A stretch of 64,000 nucleotides of DNA from Haloarchaeobius amylolyticus (GTDB lineage Archaea; Halobacteriota; Halobacteria; Halobacteriales; Natrialbaceae), in assembly GCF_026616195.1 (NCBI RefSeq), contig NZ_JANHDH010000001.1, forward strand, positions 1,550,001 through 1,614,000, written 5' to 3'. Made by a program: the position numbers and the translations under genes. Under the pieces are notes generated by a model that was given only the letters and a program-made list of their open reading frames with translations, was not told where the DNA came from and did not search any database. The first letter of the stretch is position 1. Each line of letters opens with the position of its first letter. Below, one piece after another: positions 26,617-35,828 of the stretch.

Positions 26617-28428
26617 ATGTCTGATACAGATTCTTCCGAAACCGACTCAGCATCCAACACGCTCAGGACACCCATCGTGGCTGTCCTCGGCCACGTGGAC
26701 CACGGCAAGACCAGCCTCCTCGACAAGATCCGCGGCTCCGCCGTCATCGAGGGCGAGGCGGGCGCCATCACCCAGCACATCGGCGCGACCGCGGTTCCCC
26801 TCGACGTCGTCTCGCGCATGGCCGGCTCGCTCGTCGACCCCGACGACTTCGACCTCCCCGGCCTGCTGTTCATCGACACGCCCGGGCACCACTCGTTCAC
26901 CACGCTTCGCTCGCGCGGTGGTGCGCTGGCCGACATCGCCGTCCTCGTCGTGGACGTGAACGACGGCTTCCAGCCCCAGACGCTGGAGGCCATCGACATC
27001 CTGCAGAACACCCAGACCCCGTTCATCGTCGCCGCCAACAAGGTCGACACCGTCCCCGGCTGGAACGCCAACGAGAACGCGCCCATCCAGCAGACCTACG
27101 AGGCCCAGTCCGACCGCGTCCGCGGCGACCTCGACGAACGGCTCTACTCCATCATCGGCGAACTCTCGGACAACGGCTTCTCCGCCGACATGTACTGGCG
27201 GGTCCAGGACTTCCAGAAGAACGTCGGCGTCGTCCCCGTCTCGGCGATGACCGGCGAGGGCATCCCGGACCTCCTGGCCGTGATGATGGGCCTCTCCCAG
27301 CGCTACATGAAGGAGGCCATGGCCATCGACGTGACCGGCCCCGGCGTCGGGACCGTCCTCGAGGTCAAGGAGGAACGCGGCTTCGGCGCGACCATCGACC
27401 TCGTCCTCTACGACGGCATCGTCCGCGAGGACGACACCATCGTCGTCGGCGGCGAGAACGAACCCATCGTCACCGAGGTCCGGGCGCTCCTGCAGCCCCG
27501 ACCCCTCGCCGAGATACGCACCGAGTCGCGCTTCGAGCGCGTCGACGAGGTGAAGGCCGCGGCGGGTATCAAGGTCGCCGCACCCGACCTCGACGAGGCG
27601 ATGGCCGGCGCGCCGGTCCGGGTCGTCCGCGACCGCGACCTCGACGACGTCATCGCCGAGGTGCAGGCCGAACTCGCCGACGTGGCCGTCTCCACCGGCG
27701 AGGAGGGCGTGGTCGTCAAGGCCGACACCCTCGGCTCGCTCGAGGCCATGGCGAACGCCCTCGAGGAGGCCGAGATTCCCATCGTCCGCGCCGAGGTCGG
27801 CGACATCGCCCCGCGCGACGTGAGCGTCGCCTCCACGGCGGACGACGACCTCCACCGGACCATCCTCGGCTTCAACGTCGACGTGCTGAAGGACGCCGAG
27901 AACCGCGCCGACATCGACGACGTGCGCATCTACACGGACGACGTCATCTACCAGCTCATCGAGGAGTACGAGGAGTACGTCGAGAGCACGAAGCAGGCCC
28001 AGCAGGACACCGTCCTCCAGAACATCGCCCGGCCGTGCCGGTTCCAGATCCTGCCGGACCACACGTTCCGCCAGAACAACCCGGCCGTCGTCGGCGTCGA
28101 GATCCTCTCGGGCACCCTCCGCAAGAACCAGAACGTCGTGAAGTTCGAGGGCAACGAGCCGAAGCGCGTCGGCGAGGTCAAGGGCATCCAGGAGCAGGGC
28201 GAGGACGTCGACGAGGCCCGCGCGGGCAACCGCGTCTCGGTCGCCATCGACGGCCCCACCGTCGGCCGGCAGATCGAGGAGAACGACGAACTGTGGATCG
28301 AACTCCCCGAGAAGCACGCGAAGATCCTGGAGCAGGAGCTCAAAGAGGAGATCCCGATGGACGAGCGCGAGGCGCTCTCGTTCTACCTCGAGAAACGCCG
28401 CAAGGTCGACCCGTTCTGGGGCAAGTAG
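26617..28428 (+). CDS. infB: Translation initiation factor IF-2 (aIF5B)
   Basis: GTPase that joins the ribosomal subunits at initiation. The 603 residues begin at the ATG at 26617 ([14 protein letters not shown]). G motifs are [16 protein letters not shown] and NKVD, followed by the two beta-barrel domains and the C-terminal tRNA-binding part. There is no intein, although archaeal infB genes sometimes carry one. The GTG at 26608 would add three residues only. A TATA-like GAATTAAATG lies near 26562. Confidence 0.97.
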   Translation: MSDTDSSETDSASNTLRTPIVAVLGHVDHGKTSLLDKIRGSAVIEGEAGAITQHIGATAVPLDVVSRMAGSLVDPDDFDLPGLLFIDTPGHHSFTTLRSRGGALADIAVLVVDVNDGFQPQTLEAIDILQNTQTPFIVAANKVDTVPGWNANENAPIQQTYEAQSDRVRGDLDERLYSIIGELSDNGFSADMYWRVQDFQKNVGVVPVSAMTGEGIPDLLAVMMGLSQRYMKEAMAIDVTGPGVGTVLEVKEERGFGATIDLVLYDGIVREDDTIVVGGENEPIVTEVRALLQPRPLAEIRTESRFERVDEVKAAAGIKVAAPDLDEAMAGAPVRVVRDRDLDDVIAEVQAELADVAVSTGEEGVVVKADTLGSLEAMANALEEAEIPIVRAEVGDIAPRDVSVASTADDDLHRTILGFNVDVLKDAENRADIDDVRIYTDDVIYQLIEEYEEYVESTKQAQQDTVLQNIARPCRFQILPDHTFRQNNPAVVGVEILSGTLRKNQNVVKFEGNEPKRVGEVKGIQEQGEDVDEARAGNRVSVAIDGPTVGRQIEENDELWIELPEKHAKILEQELKEEIPMDEREALSFYLEKRRKVDPFWGK

Positions 28429-28638
28429 CCCCCTCGGGCCGACACGATTCCGCGCTGTCTCTTCCCCGGCACGTGGGACGACCCACGAGGTCGCAGATAG
28501 GTGACGGCCGATGCACTCCCCCCAGAGGCGGCGCAGCCGACCCGTTGCGACCTACGTGGGGCTTGTGACCGTCCCCGTATCCGCTATCGGCTTTCGCTGT
28601 ACTGGTCTTTATCAGGTGTCGCGCGCGTCTCCCGCCCG

Positions 28639-29178
28639 TCAGCAGTCGATACGGTCCGTCGTCTCGCCGCGGGGTCGGCCGTACCGGGCCGCGAGTTCGT
28701 CGAGTTCTCGCGCGAACGCCGCGTCGAGCCGTTCGACCTCCCTGCGGCCCGCGTCGGTGAGGATCCAGTCGGTGACGCGGGCGTCGTCGGACGTGCGAGA
28801 GTAGTCGCCCGGGTCGGTCGGGTCGCCGTCGTCGGCCAGCGTCCCGAGGTCGTACCGTGGGTCCCGGAGTTGTGCCGGGGTGAGGTCGGCGACGCGCTGG
28901 ATCAGTCCCTTCTCGGCGAGCTGTGAGAACGTCCGCCGGATGGACGATTGCTGGACCAGCGGGCCAGCGTCGCCAGCACGGGGTCCGACGTTCCCGTAGT
29001 TCCCGCGCTCGATGACGGCGGTGAGCGGGTCGAGCACCCCACCGACGGTCGTCGGAACGTATCGTTCGGGGGTTTCGCCCACCATGCAGTGCAGGATGGT
29101 GCGCTCGATGTGCCCGCGTGTCATCGGGTCGTCCGGGGTCGATTCGCCTGGGTCGACAGTTTCCGTATCGTCTGTCAT
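28639..29178 (-). CDS. Winged-helix transcriptional regulator (candidate), 179 aa
   Basis: A DNA-binding region is suggested by QQSSIRRTFSQLAEKGLIQRV (about 76-95) and a later ARVTDWILTDAGRREVERL stretch typical of PadR/MarR-like winged helices. The C-terminus is charged and helical. It starts at the ATG at 29176-29178, inside one of two palindromic sites, which suggests autoregulation. It is the gene next after the ABC/CPBP operon on the same strand and may control it. Confidence 0.7.
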   Translation of the reverse strand: MTDDTETVDPGESTPDDPMTRGHIERTILHCMVGETPERYVPTTVGGVLDPLTAVIERGNYGNVGPRAGDAGPLVQQSSIRRTFSQLAEKGLIQRVADLTPAQLRDPRYDLGTLADDGDPTDPGDYSRTSDDARVTDWILTDAGRREVERLDAAFARELDELAARYGRPRGETTDRIDC

Positions 29179-29230
29179 ACCAGATGGTACGGAGTTGCGT
29201 TACATTAAGTGTGTTTGATGGTACGTACCA
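29178..29230 (-). promoter_or_regulatory. Paired palindromic sites around promoter
   Basis: TGGTACGTACCA (29219-29230) is a perfect 12-base palindrome. TACCA-GA-TGGTA (29178-29189) uses the same half-site and covers the start codon. Between them, a TATA-like ACTTAATGTA on the minus strand sits about 25-34 bases before the ATG. This layout suits a repressor of its own leaderless promoter. Confidence 0.55.
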
Positions 29231-29245
29231 CCCCACACGAGGAGT

Positions 29246-31588
29246 TCACAGCAACAGCAGGGCGACCGCGAGCGCGTTGCTCACGCCGTGACAGAGCATC
29301 GGCACCGCGAGGTTGTGGGTGCGGGCGTACACCGTCCCCCAGACGATGGAGATGGCGAAGAGCTGGGCGAGCGCCATCCCGACGGCGGCGGGGGTCCCGG
29401 AGTACATCGGCAGGTGCGCGAGCGCGAAGACGGCCGAGCCGACCATCACCGCGCCGGCCGTGGTGAACGAACGGTCGAGGTTGCGCTGGATGACGCCGCG
29501 GAACATCAGCTCCTCGATGGGACCGTTGACGAGCAACACCAGCGGGAGGATGGAGAGCAGGAGGCCGGTGCCGCCGACGGCGGCGTAGGCGGTCAGCGTC
29601 TCCTCGGCCACCGGGAGCTCGAAGTACCACGCCATCGCGACCACGCCCATCTCGACGGTCCCGGTCGCCGCGATGCCGAGGATGACGTGCCTGATGTCCG
29701 AGTCCGAGAGCCAGTAGAGGTCCATCCCGCGGATGCCGTCGCCGAACCCCTCGAGGATCAAGAGCGCGACGAGCAGGTAGCCGAGGTAGCCCGCGACGAA
29801 CAGCAGGACGAGGTCGGTGACGGCCTGCCCGGGCAGGAGGACGAGGACGGCCAGTCCGACCGCCGAGGAGACAAGCGACCCGATGACCGCGACGCCGACC
29901 GCGAGGTGGACCGCGAGCCGGCGCGACCAGCGGACGCGCCCGGGGTCGCGGCCGGTGGCCTCGAACGATTCGAGGGCGTAGCGGTACGAACCGTCGGTCA
30001 CGAGCACCAGCAGGCCGAGCAGGAAGCCGCCGACGAGCAGCAGGTCGAAGCCGGTGAGCACCAGCGCCGGGCCGGCCGCGACGAGCACCGTCGTGACGAC
30101 GAGGTGGTAGACGATGGCGGTCACCGAGGGCGCGACGCTCTCGACCCGGGCGAACAGCCGGACCGGGGTGTACCGGGGCGCGAGCGACCCGACGCCGAGG
30201 GCGAAGGCCGCGCTGGCGAGCGTGAGCGCCAGCCAGTAGCCCCCGAGCGCCGCGGCGTCGACCAGCGACAGCGGCCCCAGCGCGAGCAACAGCGTCCCGA
30301 CCAGCACGAGGGGGACCCCGACGACCACGCCGAGGAGCAGCCGCGCCCGGAGGACGACCGCGGTCGGCAGCGTCGCCAGCAGGTGCTGGGCGAGCATCTC
30401 CTCCTCCTCGCCGAGGGGGTTCAGGCAGAACAGCGCCCCGGCGAGCCAGACCCCGAGGAGGACGAACGACGCGCCCACGAGCGCCAGCGCGAGCGACGGG
30501 TACACCACGGCCGGGACGACCAGCGTCCCGAGCGCGAACAGGTAGTAGAACACGAACCCGTGGCGGTGCGGGGCGCGGACGGCGCGCCACCAGAGCCGGG
30601 TTGCGACCCGCCGGGTGGGAGAGGCCGCCGTCACCGACTGCGAACCGGCACGCGTCCGGGTGTCGCCCGACAGCGGCGCGTCACCGTACCAGAAGCTCGG
30701 CGAGAACACCGAGATGACCGTCAGGCTGCCGGGGATGGTCAGCACGACGGCCACGGCCGCGACCAGCGTCGCGGTCGTCAGGGTCTCCACCGCGGGCGTG
30801 CCCACGAACAGCAGGTCGGCGTACCACGAGAGCCGCGAGAGTGGGTCGCCCGCGGGCAGCGTCGCGACGGGGATGGAGACCGGTGCGAAGGTCTCGCCGC
30901 CCCCGCTGCCGGCGGTGGCGGTCGGGGCCGGACCGTGGACCGCGATGCTGCCGGCGAACGCGACGAGGCCGCCCGCGACGACCGCCGCGGTCACGCCGCC
31001 CAGTGCGCCCAGCAGGGACCGGAAGGTGGTCGGCAACGGGACGTGGCGCAGGCCCAGCCGGACCAGCAGGCCCAGCGCGTAGCCGAACAGGATGGCCGCG
31101 ACGAACAGCACCGCGACCGCGACCGTCCCGACGACGGCGAGGACCGGCGACCCGGCGCCGACGGCGACCGCCAGCACCAGCACCGTCGCCGGCACGAGGA
31201 AGACCACGGTCCACTCGAACAGGTCGGCGAGCAGGAGCCCGCGGACGAGCGTCCGCACCGGGACCGCGGTCAGCATCATCTCTCTGGCGTCGAGCGAGAG
31301 CACCCGCCGCCCGGCCTGGATGGCGCCCAGCACGACCACGAAGACGACCACGCCGGGCAGGTAGTACCGGGCGGCGCTGACCGTCGCCGGGTCGCCGGCC
31401 GCCAGCGACCGCCCGACCGCCATGGCGCCCTGCACGAACAGGACGAACACCGGCGCGAGCAGCACGAGCGCGAGCACGAGCAGCGCCTCGTGGTGGCGAC
31501 TCCCGACGTACCGGCGGCCGTGCCGGCGGACCTCCGCGCCAGCGATACGCCAGGCGACGCCCGCCACCCGCCGACCGCGGACGCTCAT
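29246..31588 (-). CDS. ABC permease fused to CPBP intramembrane protease
   Basis: 780 residues. The first half is an ABC-2-like permease with a cytoplasmic start, several hydrophobic blocks and a long outer loop near 215-260. The last 200 residues are a CPBP metalloprotease-like domain with PIEELMFRGVIQRN, FALAHLPMY and LCHGVSNAL, the residues needed to bind metal. Such fusions occur in other prokaryotes next to an ABC ATPase. The cognate ATPase starts 19 bases upstream of this gene's start. Function may be export of, or immunity to, a membrane-active substrate; this is inference. Confidence 0.88.
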   Translation of the reverse strand: MSVRGRRVAGVAWRIAGAEVRRHGRRYVGSRHHEALLVLALVLLAPVFVLFVQGAMAVGRSLAAGDPATVSAARYYLPGVVVFVVVLGAIQAGRRVLSLDAREMMLTAVPVRTLVRGLLLADLFEWTVVFLVPATVLVLAVAVGAGSPVLAVVGTVAVAVLFVAAILFGYALGLLVRLGLRHVPLPTTFRSLLGALGGVTAAVVAGGLVAFAGSIAVHGPAPTATAGSGGGETFAPVSIPVATLPAGDPLSRLSWYADLLFVGTPAVETLTTATLVAAVAVVLTIPGSLTVISVFSPSFWYGDAPLSGDTRTRAGSQSVTAASPTRRVATRLWWRAVRAPHRHGFVFYYLFALGTLVVPAVVYPSLALALVGASFVLLGVWLAGALFCLNPLGEEEEMLAQHLLATLPTAVVLRARLLLGVVVGVPLVLVGTLLLALGPLSLVDAAALGGYWLALTLASAAFALGVGSLAPRYTPVRLFARVESVAPSVTAIVYHLVVTTVLVAAGPALVLTGFDLLLVGGFLLGLLVLVTDGSYRYALESFEATGRDPGRVRWSRRLAVHLAVGVAVIGSLVSSAVGLAVLVLLPGQAVTDLVLLFVAGYLGYLLVALLILEGFGDGIRGMDLYWLSDSDIRHVILGIAATGTVEMGVVAMAWYFELPVAEETLTAYAAVGGTGLLLSILPLVLLVNGPIEELMFRGVIQRNLDRSFTTAGAVMVGSAVFALAHLPMYSGTPAAVGMALAQLFAISIVWGTVYARTHNLAVPMLCHGVSNALAVALLLL

Positions 31589-31607
31589 CCCACCGCCTCC
31601 CGCGGCG

Positions 31608-32369
31608 TCATACCGGTGCCTCCGACTGGTCCGCCGTCAGGTCGAGGAAGACGCGTTCCAGCGAGCGCTCGCCGTCGGCGACGCGCTGGGTCAGCTCTGC
31701 CGGCGTCCCCTCGGCGACCAGTCGCCCCTGGTGGAGTACGCCGACCACGTCCGCCAGCTCCTCGACGACCGAGAGGGCGTGCGAGGAGAGGAAGACGGTG
31801 GTCCCGCCGTCGGCCAGCCCGTCGATGAGGTCGAGCACCTCGCGGGCCGCCCGCGGGTCCAGCCCGCTGGTCGGCTCGTCGAGGAACAGCACGTTGGGCT
31901 CGTGCAGCATCGCCTGCACCAGCCCGACCTTCTGGCGCGTCCCCCGCGAGTAGGACTCGATGCGCTCGTCGGCCACGTCCGCCAGCCCGACCTGGTCGAG
32001 CAGCGCGTCGATGCGCGTCGCGGCCGCCGCCGGCTCCAGCTGGCGCAGGTCCGCCACGAACCCGAGTTGCTCCCGGGCCGTGAACTCGTCGTACAGCGGC
32101 GGCTCGTCCGGCAGGTAGCCGACGTGCGGTTTGACACCCTCGCGGTCCGCGATGGACACGCCGGCGATCGAGGCCGTCCCCGCCGTCGGCGGGACCAGCG
32201 TGGTCAACATCCCCATCGTCGTGGTCTTGCCCGCCCCGTTCGGCCCGAGGAACCCGTAGACGGTCCCCCGGGGCACGGCGAGGTCGAGCCCCTCGACGGC
32301 GACGACCGACCCGTACACCTTCCGGAGGCCGGACGCTGCTATCGCCAGTTGCTCATCCCCCCGTATCAT
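31608..32369 (-). CDS. ABC transporter ATP-binding protein
   Basis: The 253-residue ATPase for the neighbouring permease/CPBP fusion. Walker A is GPNGAGKTTT, the signature is the variant YSRGTRQKVGL rather than LSGGQ, Walker B is VLFLDEPTSGLD, and the switch is LSSHALSVVEEL. The SRG signature is common in ABC-2/NatA-like ATPases. First gene of the operon, ATG at 32367-32369. Confidence 0.94.
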   Translation of the reverse strand: MIRGDEQLAIAASGLRKVYGSVVAVEGLDLAVPRGTVYGFLGPNGAGKTTTMGMLTTLVPPTAGTASIAGVSIADREGVKPHVGYLPDEPPLYDEFTAREQLGFVADLRQLEPAAAATRIDALLDQVGLADVADERIESYSRGTRQKVGLVQAMLHEPNVLFLDEPTSGLDPRAAREVLDLIDGLADGGTTVFLSSHALSVVEELADVVGVLHQGRLVAEGTPAELTQRVADGERSLERVFLDLTADQSEAPV

Positions 32370-32507
32370 ACCCAGAGACTAGCGACGGGCAGAAATAGTC
32401 CATATGCTCCTACACGTTGCTACGCGAGGGTGAGGACACTTCGAGAGCCGAGAACGCGACCTAACGTCGAAGTGAATCGGTTCGCCGAGAGGTCCGGGAA
32501 AGGCCGA

Positions 32508-32903
32508 CTATCGCGCCGTGGGCGTGACGGAGTCCTGGACGGCCTGCTTGACCTGCAGGGCCGCAGAGGCCGCGAGCCCCCGGGCGACCTCCGCCTGCTC
32601 GTCGGGGTCGATGCAGTAGTCGTCTCCCGCCTCCTCGAGGTTCGGCGTGAAGCCGGCGCTGACGGGGTGGCCCGCCGGCGGCCGGACCGCCACCGTCGCC
32701 TGCGGCCCGCCGACGCCCTGGGTCACGTCGCCGTTGACGACGTACTCGTCCGGGAGGAACGCCCGGGTCTGGGCCGCGATGGCCGTCACGTCACGGCGAA
32801 GGGCCCGTGTCTGGTCGGGAGAGAGCTCCGGGACGTCCGCGTCTGCGCGTTTCCCGGCCTGCGTACTGCCCGGGAGTCCGGCGTACGGGTTGTTTCCGTT
32901 CAT
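32508..32903 (-). CDS. Haloarchaeal conserved protein (DUF5811-like), 131 aa
   Basis: Soluble protein with an Asn/Gly/Pro-rich start (MNGNNPYAGLPG), a helical middle and a C-terminal ALQVKQAVQDSVTPTAR. The name DUF5811 is from memory and tentative. No catalytic motif. It lies between the ABC operon and pdaD, all on the minus strand. Confidence 0.72.
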   Translation of the reverse strand: MNGNNPYAGLPGSTQAGKRADADVPELSPDQTRALRRDVTAIAAQTRAFLPDEYVVNGDVTQGVGGPQATVAVRPPAGHPVSAGFTPNLEEAGDDYCIDPDEQAEVARGLAASAALQVKQAVQDSVTPTAR

Positions 32904-32967
32904 AAGAAGTCGCTACCGTCCGTAGTGGTAGAACGGATAAAAAGGGTTCGGCTACCGTACCTCCCGC

Positions 32968-33441
32968 TCAGAGCAGCGGCTCGCTCCCGCCGTAGACCGC
33001 CAGCACGACCGCCGTCGTGTAGGTCCCCGGTTCGACCGACGCGCTCTCGACCTTGACGTGTGGGTCGCCGAAGTCCCAGTCGCGCAGTGCCTGCCCGGCC
33101 GCGAGGCCGCGGCGGACGCGCTCGTCCACGTCCGCGGCGTCGGTGTCGCCCGACGCCTCGTAGAACAGCCCGCCCTCGGGCGACTGCGCCCAGCCCAGGC
33201 CCGCGCTCACGTGGCCGGGTTCGGTCGACGTCGCCCGGGCCTGCACGACGGTCAGGCGCTCGCCCACCGGTCCGAGGTCGGCCGCGGTGCCGACGATCTC
33301 GACCTCGGCGTCCCGCGGAATCACCGAGGAGACGGCGACCAGATTGTAGTTCTCCACGCCGGCATCGGCGAGCGCCGCGTCGTAGGAGGACATCTCGGTC
33401 GGGCCGGTCGCGTGGCCCCAGACGATGCGGATCGGCTCCAT
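32968..33441 (-). CDS. pdaD: Pyruvoyl-dependent arginine decarboxylase
   Basis: Makes agmatine from arginine, used in archaea for polyamines and for agmatidine in tRNA-Ile. The 157-residue proenzyme should cut itself between Ser38 and Ser39 in VAVSSVIP; Ser39 becomes the pyruvoyl group. The N-terminal SYDAALADAGVENYNL and the later EPGHVSAGLGWAQS are typical. Start at the ATG at 33439-33441. Confidence 0.95.
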   Translation of the reverse strand: MEPIRIVWGHATGPTEMSSYDAALADAGVENYNLVAVSSVIPRDAEVEIVGTAADLGPVGERLTVVQARATSTEPGHVSAGLGWAQSPEGGLFYEASGDTDAADVDERVRRGLAAGQALRDWDFGDPHVKVESASVEPGTYTTAVVLAVYGGSEPLL

Positions 33442-33501
33442 GGCTGGGGGGAAACGCTACGCAGAAAAGGGGATTGCGATTGCGCGGTCGGAGTCCTCTG
33501 G

Positions 33502-34743
33502 TCAGTAGTGGTACGTCGCGTGCCCGGCCGACGGGACGTACTCGCTGCCGTCGTCGCGCTCGATCTTGTCGAGCGCCTCCTGGAAGTCCACCTCGCGGAC
33601 CTCGGTGCGGCCCTCGCGGATGGCGAACATCCCGGCCTCGGTGCAGACGCTCTCGATCTCCGCACCGGAGTAGCCGCTGGTGCGGTCCGCGAGCGCCCCG
33701 AAGTCCACGTCGTCGGCGACGTTCATGTGCCGCGTGTGGATGGCGAAGATCTGCTCGCGGCCCTCGCCGTTCGGCTCGGGCACCTCGATGAGGCGGTCGA
33801 ACCGGCCCGGCCGGAGGATAGCGCGGTCGAGCATGTCGTAGCGGTTCGTCGCCGCGATGATGCGGATGTTCCCGCGCGCCTCGAAGCCGTCCATCTCGGA
33901 GAGCAGCTGCATCATCGTGCGCTGGACCTCGGCGTCGCCGGAGGTCTTGGACTCGGTGCGCTTGCTCGCGATGGCGTCGATCTCGTCGATGAAGATGATG
34001 GCGGGCTCGCGCTCGTTCGCGAGTTCGAACAGGTCACGGACCAGCCGGGACCCCTCGCCGATGAACTTCCGGACGAGTTCGGAGCCGGCCATCTTGATGA
34101 ACGTCGCGTCGGTCTCGTTGGCGACCGCCTTCGCGAGCATCGTCTTCCCGGTGCCCGGCGGCCCGTAGAGCAGCACGCCCGACGGCGGCTCGATGCCGAC
34201 CTCGGCGAACTTCTCGGGGTCGATCAGCGGCTCCTCGACGGCCTCGCGCACCTCGCGCACCTGCTCGTCGATGCCGCCGATGTCGTCGTAGACGACGTCC
34301 GGGCTGGCGTCGACCTCCATCGCCTGCGCCCGCGCGTCGGTCTCGTTGTCGAGGATGGTCTGGATGGAGAACGAGTCGTTCACGGCCACGCGGTCGCCGG
34401 CCTGCAGCTCCTCGGCCATGCGCCGCGAGACGTCCGTGAGGACCTCCTGATTGTTTCCGTGCTGCTTGACGACCGCCTCCTGGTCGTCCTCTTCGAGCTC
34501 CTCGACCGTCGCGATGTAGAGCGACGAGGTCTTCAGCGCCTCGTTCTCGCGCTCGGTCTGGTCGACCTCCTCCTTGAGGTCCTCCCGACGGCTGTGCGCC
34601 GAATCGAGCTGGGAGGAGAGTTGCTCGTGCACCTGCGACACCTCGGCGAGGTGCTTCTTGAGAGCCATCAGACGCTCGTCGTCCGACATCTCCGGGTCGA
34701 GGTCGAGCCGGGGGCGGTCGGGCAACGAAGGACTCCGGGACAT
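33502..34743 (-). CDS. pan: Proteasome-activating nucleotidase PAN
   Basis: Hexameric AAA+ ATPase that unfolds proteins and feeds them to the 20S proteasome. The 413 residues have an N-terminal coiled coil (about 22-75), an OB domain, Walker A GPPGTGKT (194-201), Walker B IIFIDE (249-254) and Arg fingers (311 and 314). The C-terminus is ATYHY. Gate opening by PAN normally uses a hydrophobic-Tyr-any ending; here the penultimate residue is His and Tyr occupies the third-last and last places. A TATA-like CTATTTTAC lies about 30 bases upstream. Confidence 0.97.
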   Translation of the reverse strand: MSRSPSLPDRPRLDLDPEMSDDERLMALKKHLAEVSQVHEQLSSQLDSAHSRREDLKEEVDQTERENEALKTSSLYIATVEELEEDDQEAVVKQHGNNQEVLTDVSRRMAEELQAGDRVAVNDSFSIQTILDNETDARAQAMEVDASPDVVYDDIGGIDEQVREVREAVEEPLIDPEKFAEVGIEPPSGVLLYGPPGTGKTMLAKAVANETDATFIKMAGSELVRKFIGEGSRLVRDLFELANEREPAIIFIDEIDAIASKRTESKTSGDAEVQRTMMQLLSEMDGFEARGNIRIIAATNRYDMLDRAILRPGRFDRLIEVPEPNGEGREQIFAIHTRHMNVADDVDFGALADRTSGYSGAEIESVCTEAGMFAIREGRTEVREVDFQEALDKIERDDGSEYVPSAGHATYHY

Positions 34744-35157
34744 GAGTTATCGGTCGTATGCGTGGCGCGTAAAATAGCCTTTGGGTTGGGGAGAGTCCGC
34801 TGTCCAAAAGGTTGATTTTCGTTCGTCTGCTGGTGGTGTGGGGTCGGCGGTCGTTCGGTAGTGGGTGAGGTCACCACCCCTCGATTTCAGTTCTCACAAC
34901 CCGGCGAGCCGTGTGGCGCGCGGCGGAGTCGGCCGAGGGAAGATGCGAGTGCGGTGCTGTGCGGAGCGGGTTCCATCTGCATCGGCGCGAGCGATATGCT
35001 CGCCAGCCAGGTACCCACGATCGACTGCCACGAAGGTCAGCCCACGGAACCCGCAACGCGACCCTGTTGTAGCCCTCAGCAGGGTCTTTCTCCCGAGTGA
35101 TACCGGCGATATAGTACCGCCCACAGTATTTTATCGCTTGCTGAGAGGCACACCAGT
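34744..35157. other. Intergenic region pan-FkbM with repeat fragment
   Basis: 414 bases with no convincing gene. It holds the pan promoter and, at 34916-35010, a partial copy of the dispersed intergenic repeat, sharing 17 identical bases (GCGGTGCTGTGCGGAGC) with the copy near 51970 and a CATCGGCGCGAG block with the copy near 58650. An A/T-rich box (AGTATTTTATCG, about 35126-35137) is a likely promoter of the FkbM gene. Confidence 0.55.
34768..34779 (-). promoter_or_regulatory. pan: TATA-like box of pan
   Basis: GGCTATTTTACG on the minus strand, 25-36 bases before the ATG at 34743. Spacing fits a leaderless haloarchaeal transcript. Confidence 0.6.
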
Positions 35158-35799
35158 ATGTCGCCGAGAGAAGACGACAGCGACCCACGAACCGTCGTCT
35201 ACAACGGTGTTGCTGTTCCGACCACCGCTCCCGAGGAAGGACGCGACTACCGGCCGGCGTTCGAGGAGGGGACGAGTGGGGAGTTACGGCGCGAGGTGCG
35301 TCGAGGTGACGACGTCGTCGTGGTCGGCGGTGGGAGAGGGATCACGACTGTCGTCGGTGCACGGATGACACAGTCAGACGGGTCTGTCACGACGTTCGAG
35401 GCGAACTCCGAGATGCTGGAGACGCTTCGACGGACGGTTCGGGTGAACCGTGTCGCCGATTCCGTGACGCTCGAACACGCCGCCGTCGGCCCCATCTCCG
35501 AACAGGCCGAGTCCACGTTCGGGCCGGGCGATGGTGAACGGCTGGACCCGTCCGCCCTCCCTTCGTGTGATGTGTTGGAGCTCGATTGTGAGGGAAGCGA
35601 GATCGAAATCCTCGAAGGGATGAACTGCCGCCCGAGGGTGGTCATCGTCGAAACACACGAACCGATCGGGGTCCCACCGGAAGACGTCGCACCGATACTG
35701 GAGGCGCGAGGCTACGAGATTACGAATCGAACGCCTGCGGGAATGCACGGTGAGCTCACGGTACTCACCGCCGTTCGACAGGAGGACGGAGCCCGGTAG
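35158..35799 (+). CDS. FkbM family methyltransferase
   Basis: SAM-dependent methyltransferase of 213 residues, likely cytoplasmic. SAM motif I is VVVVGGGRGITTVV, with an acidic residue in FEAN after the next strand and the family hallmark LELDCEGSEIEIL. FkbM proteins methylate hydroxyl groups of sugars, lipids or natural products; the substrate is unknown. Leaderless start at the ATG at 35158. Base composition is visibly lower in G+C than the housekeeping genes around it. Confidence 0.9.
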   Translation: MSPREDDSDPRTVVYNGVAVPTTAPEEGRDYRPAFEEGTSGELRREVRRGDDVVVVGGGRGITTVVGARMTQSDGSVTTFEANSEMLETLRRTVRVNRVADSVTLEHAAVGPISEQAESTFGPGDGERLDPSALPSCDVLELDCEGSEIEILEGMNCRPRVVIVETHEPIGVPPEDVAPILEARGYEITNRTPAGMHGELTVLTAVRQEDGAR

Positions 35800-35828
35800 A
35801 CGCTGGAAAAGATAGGTTGCGGGGACGT

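Noticed and set aside
26617-28428. Intein in infB
   Set aside because: G motifs and domains run without interruption at normal length for aIF5B.
29288-31828. 846-codon plus-strand frame
   Set aside because: Antisense of the permease-CPBP fusion and the ABC ATPase; low-complexity Arg/Glu/Gln composition.
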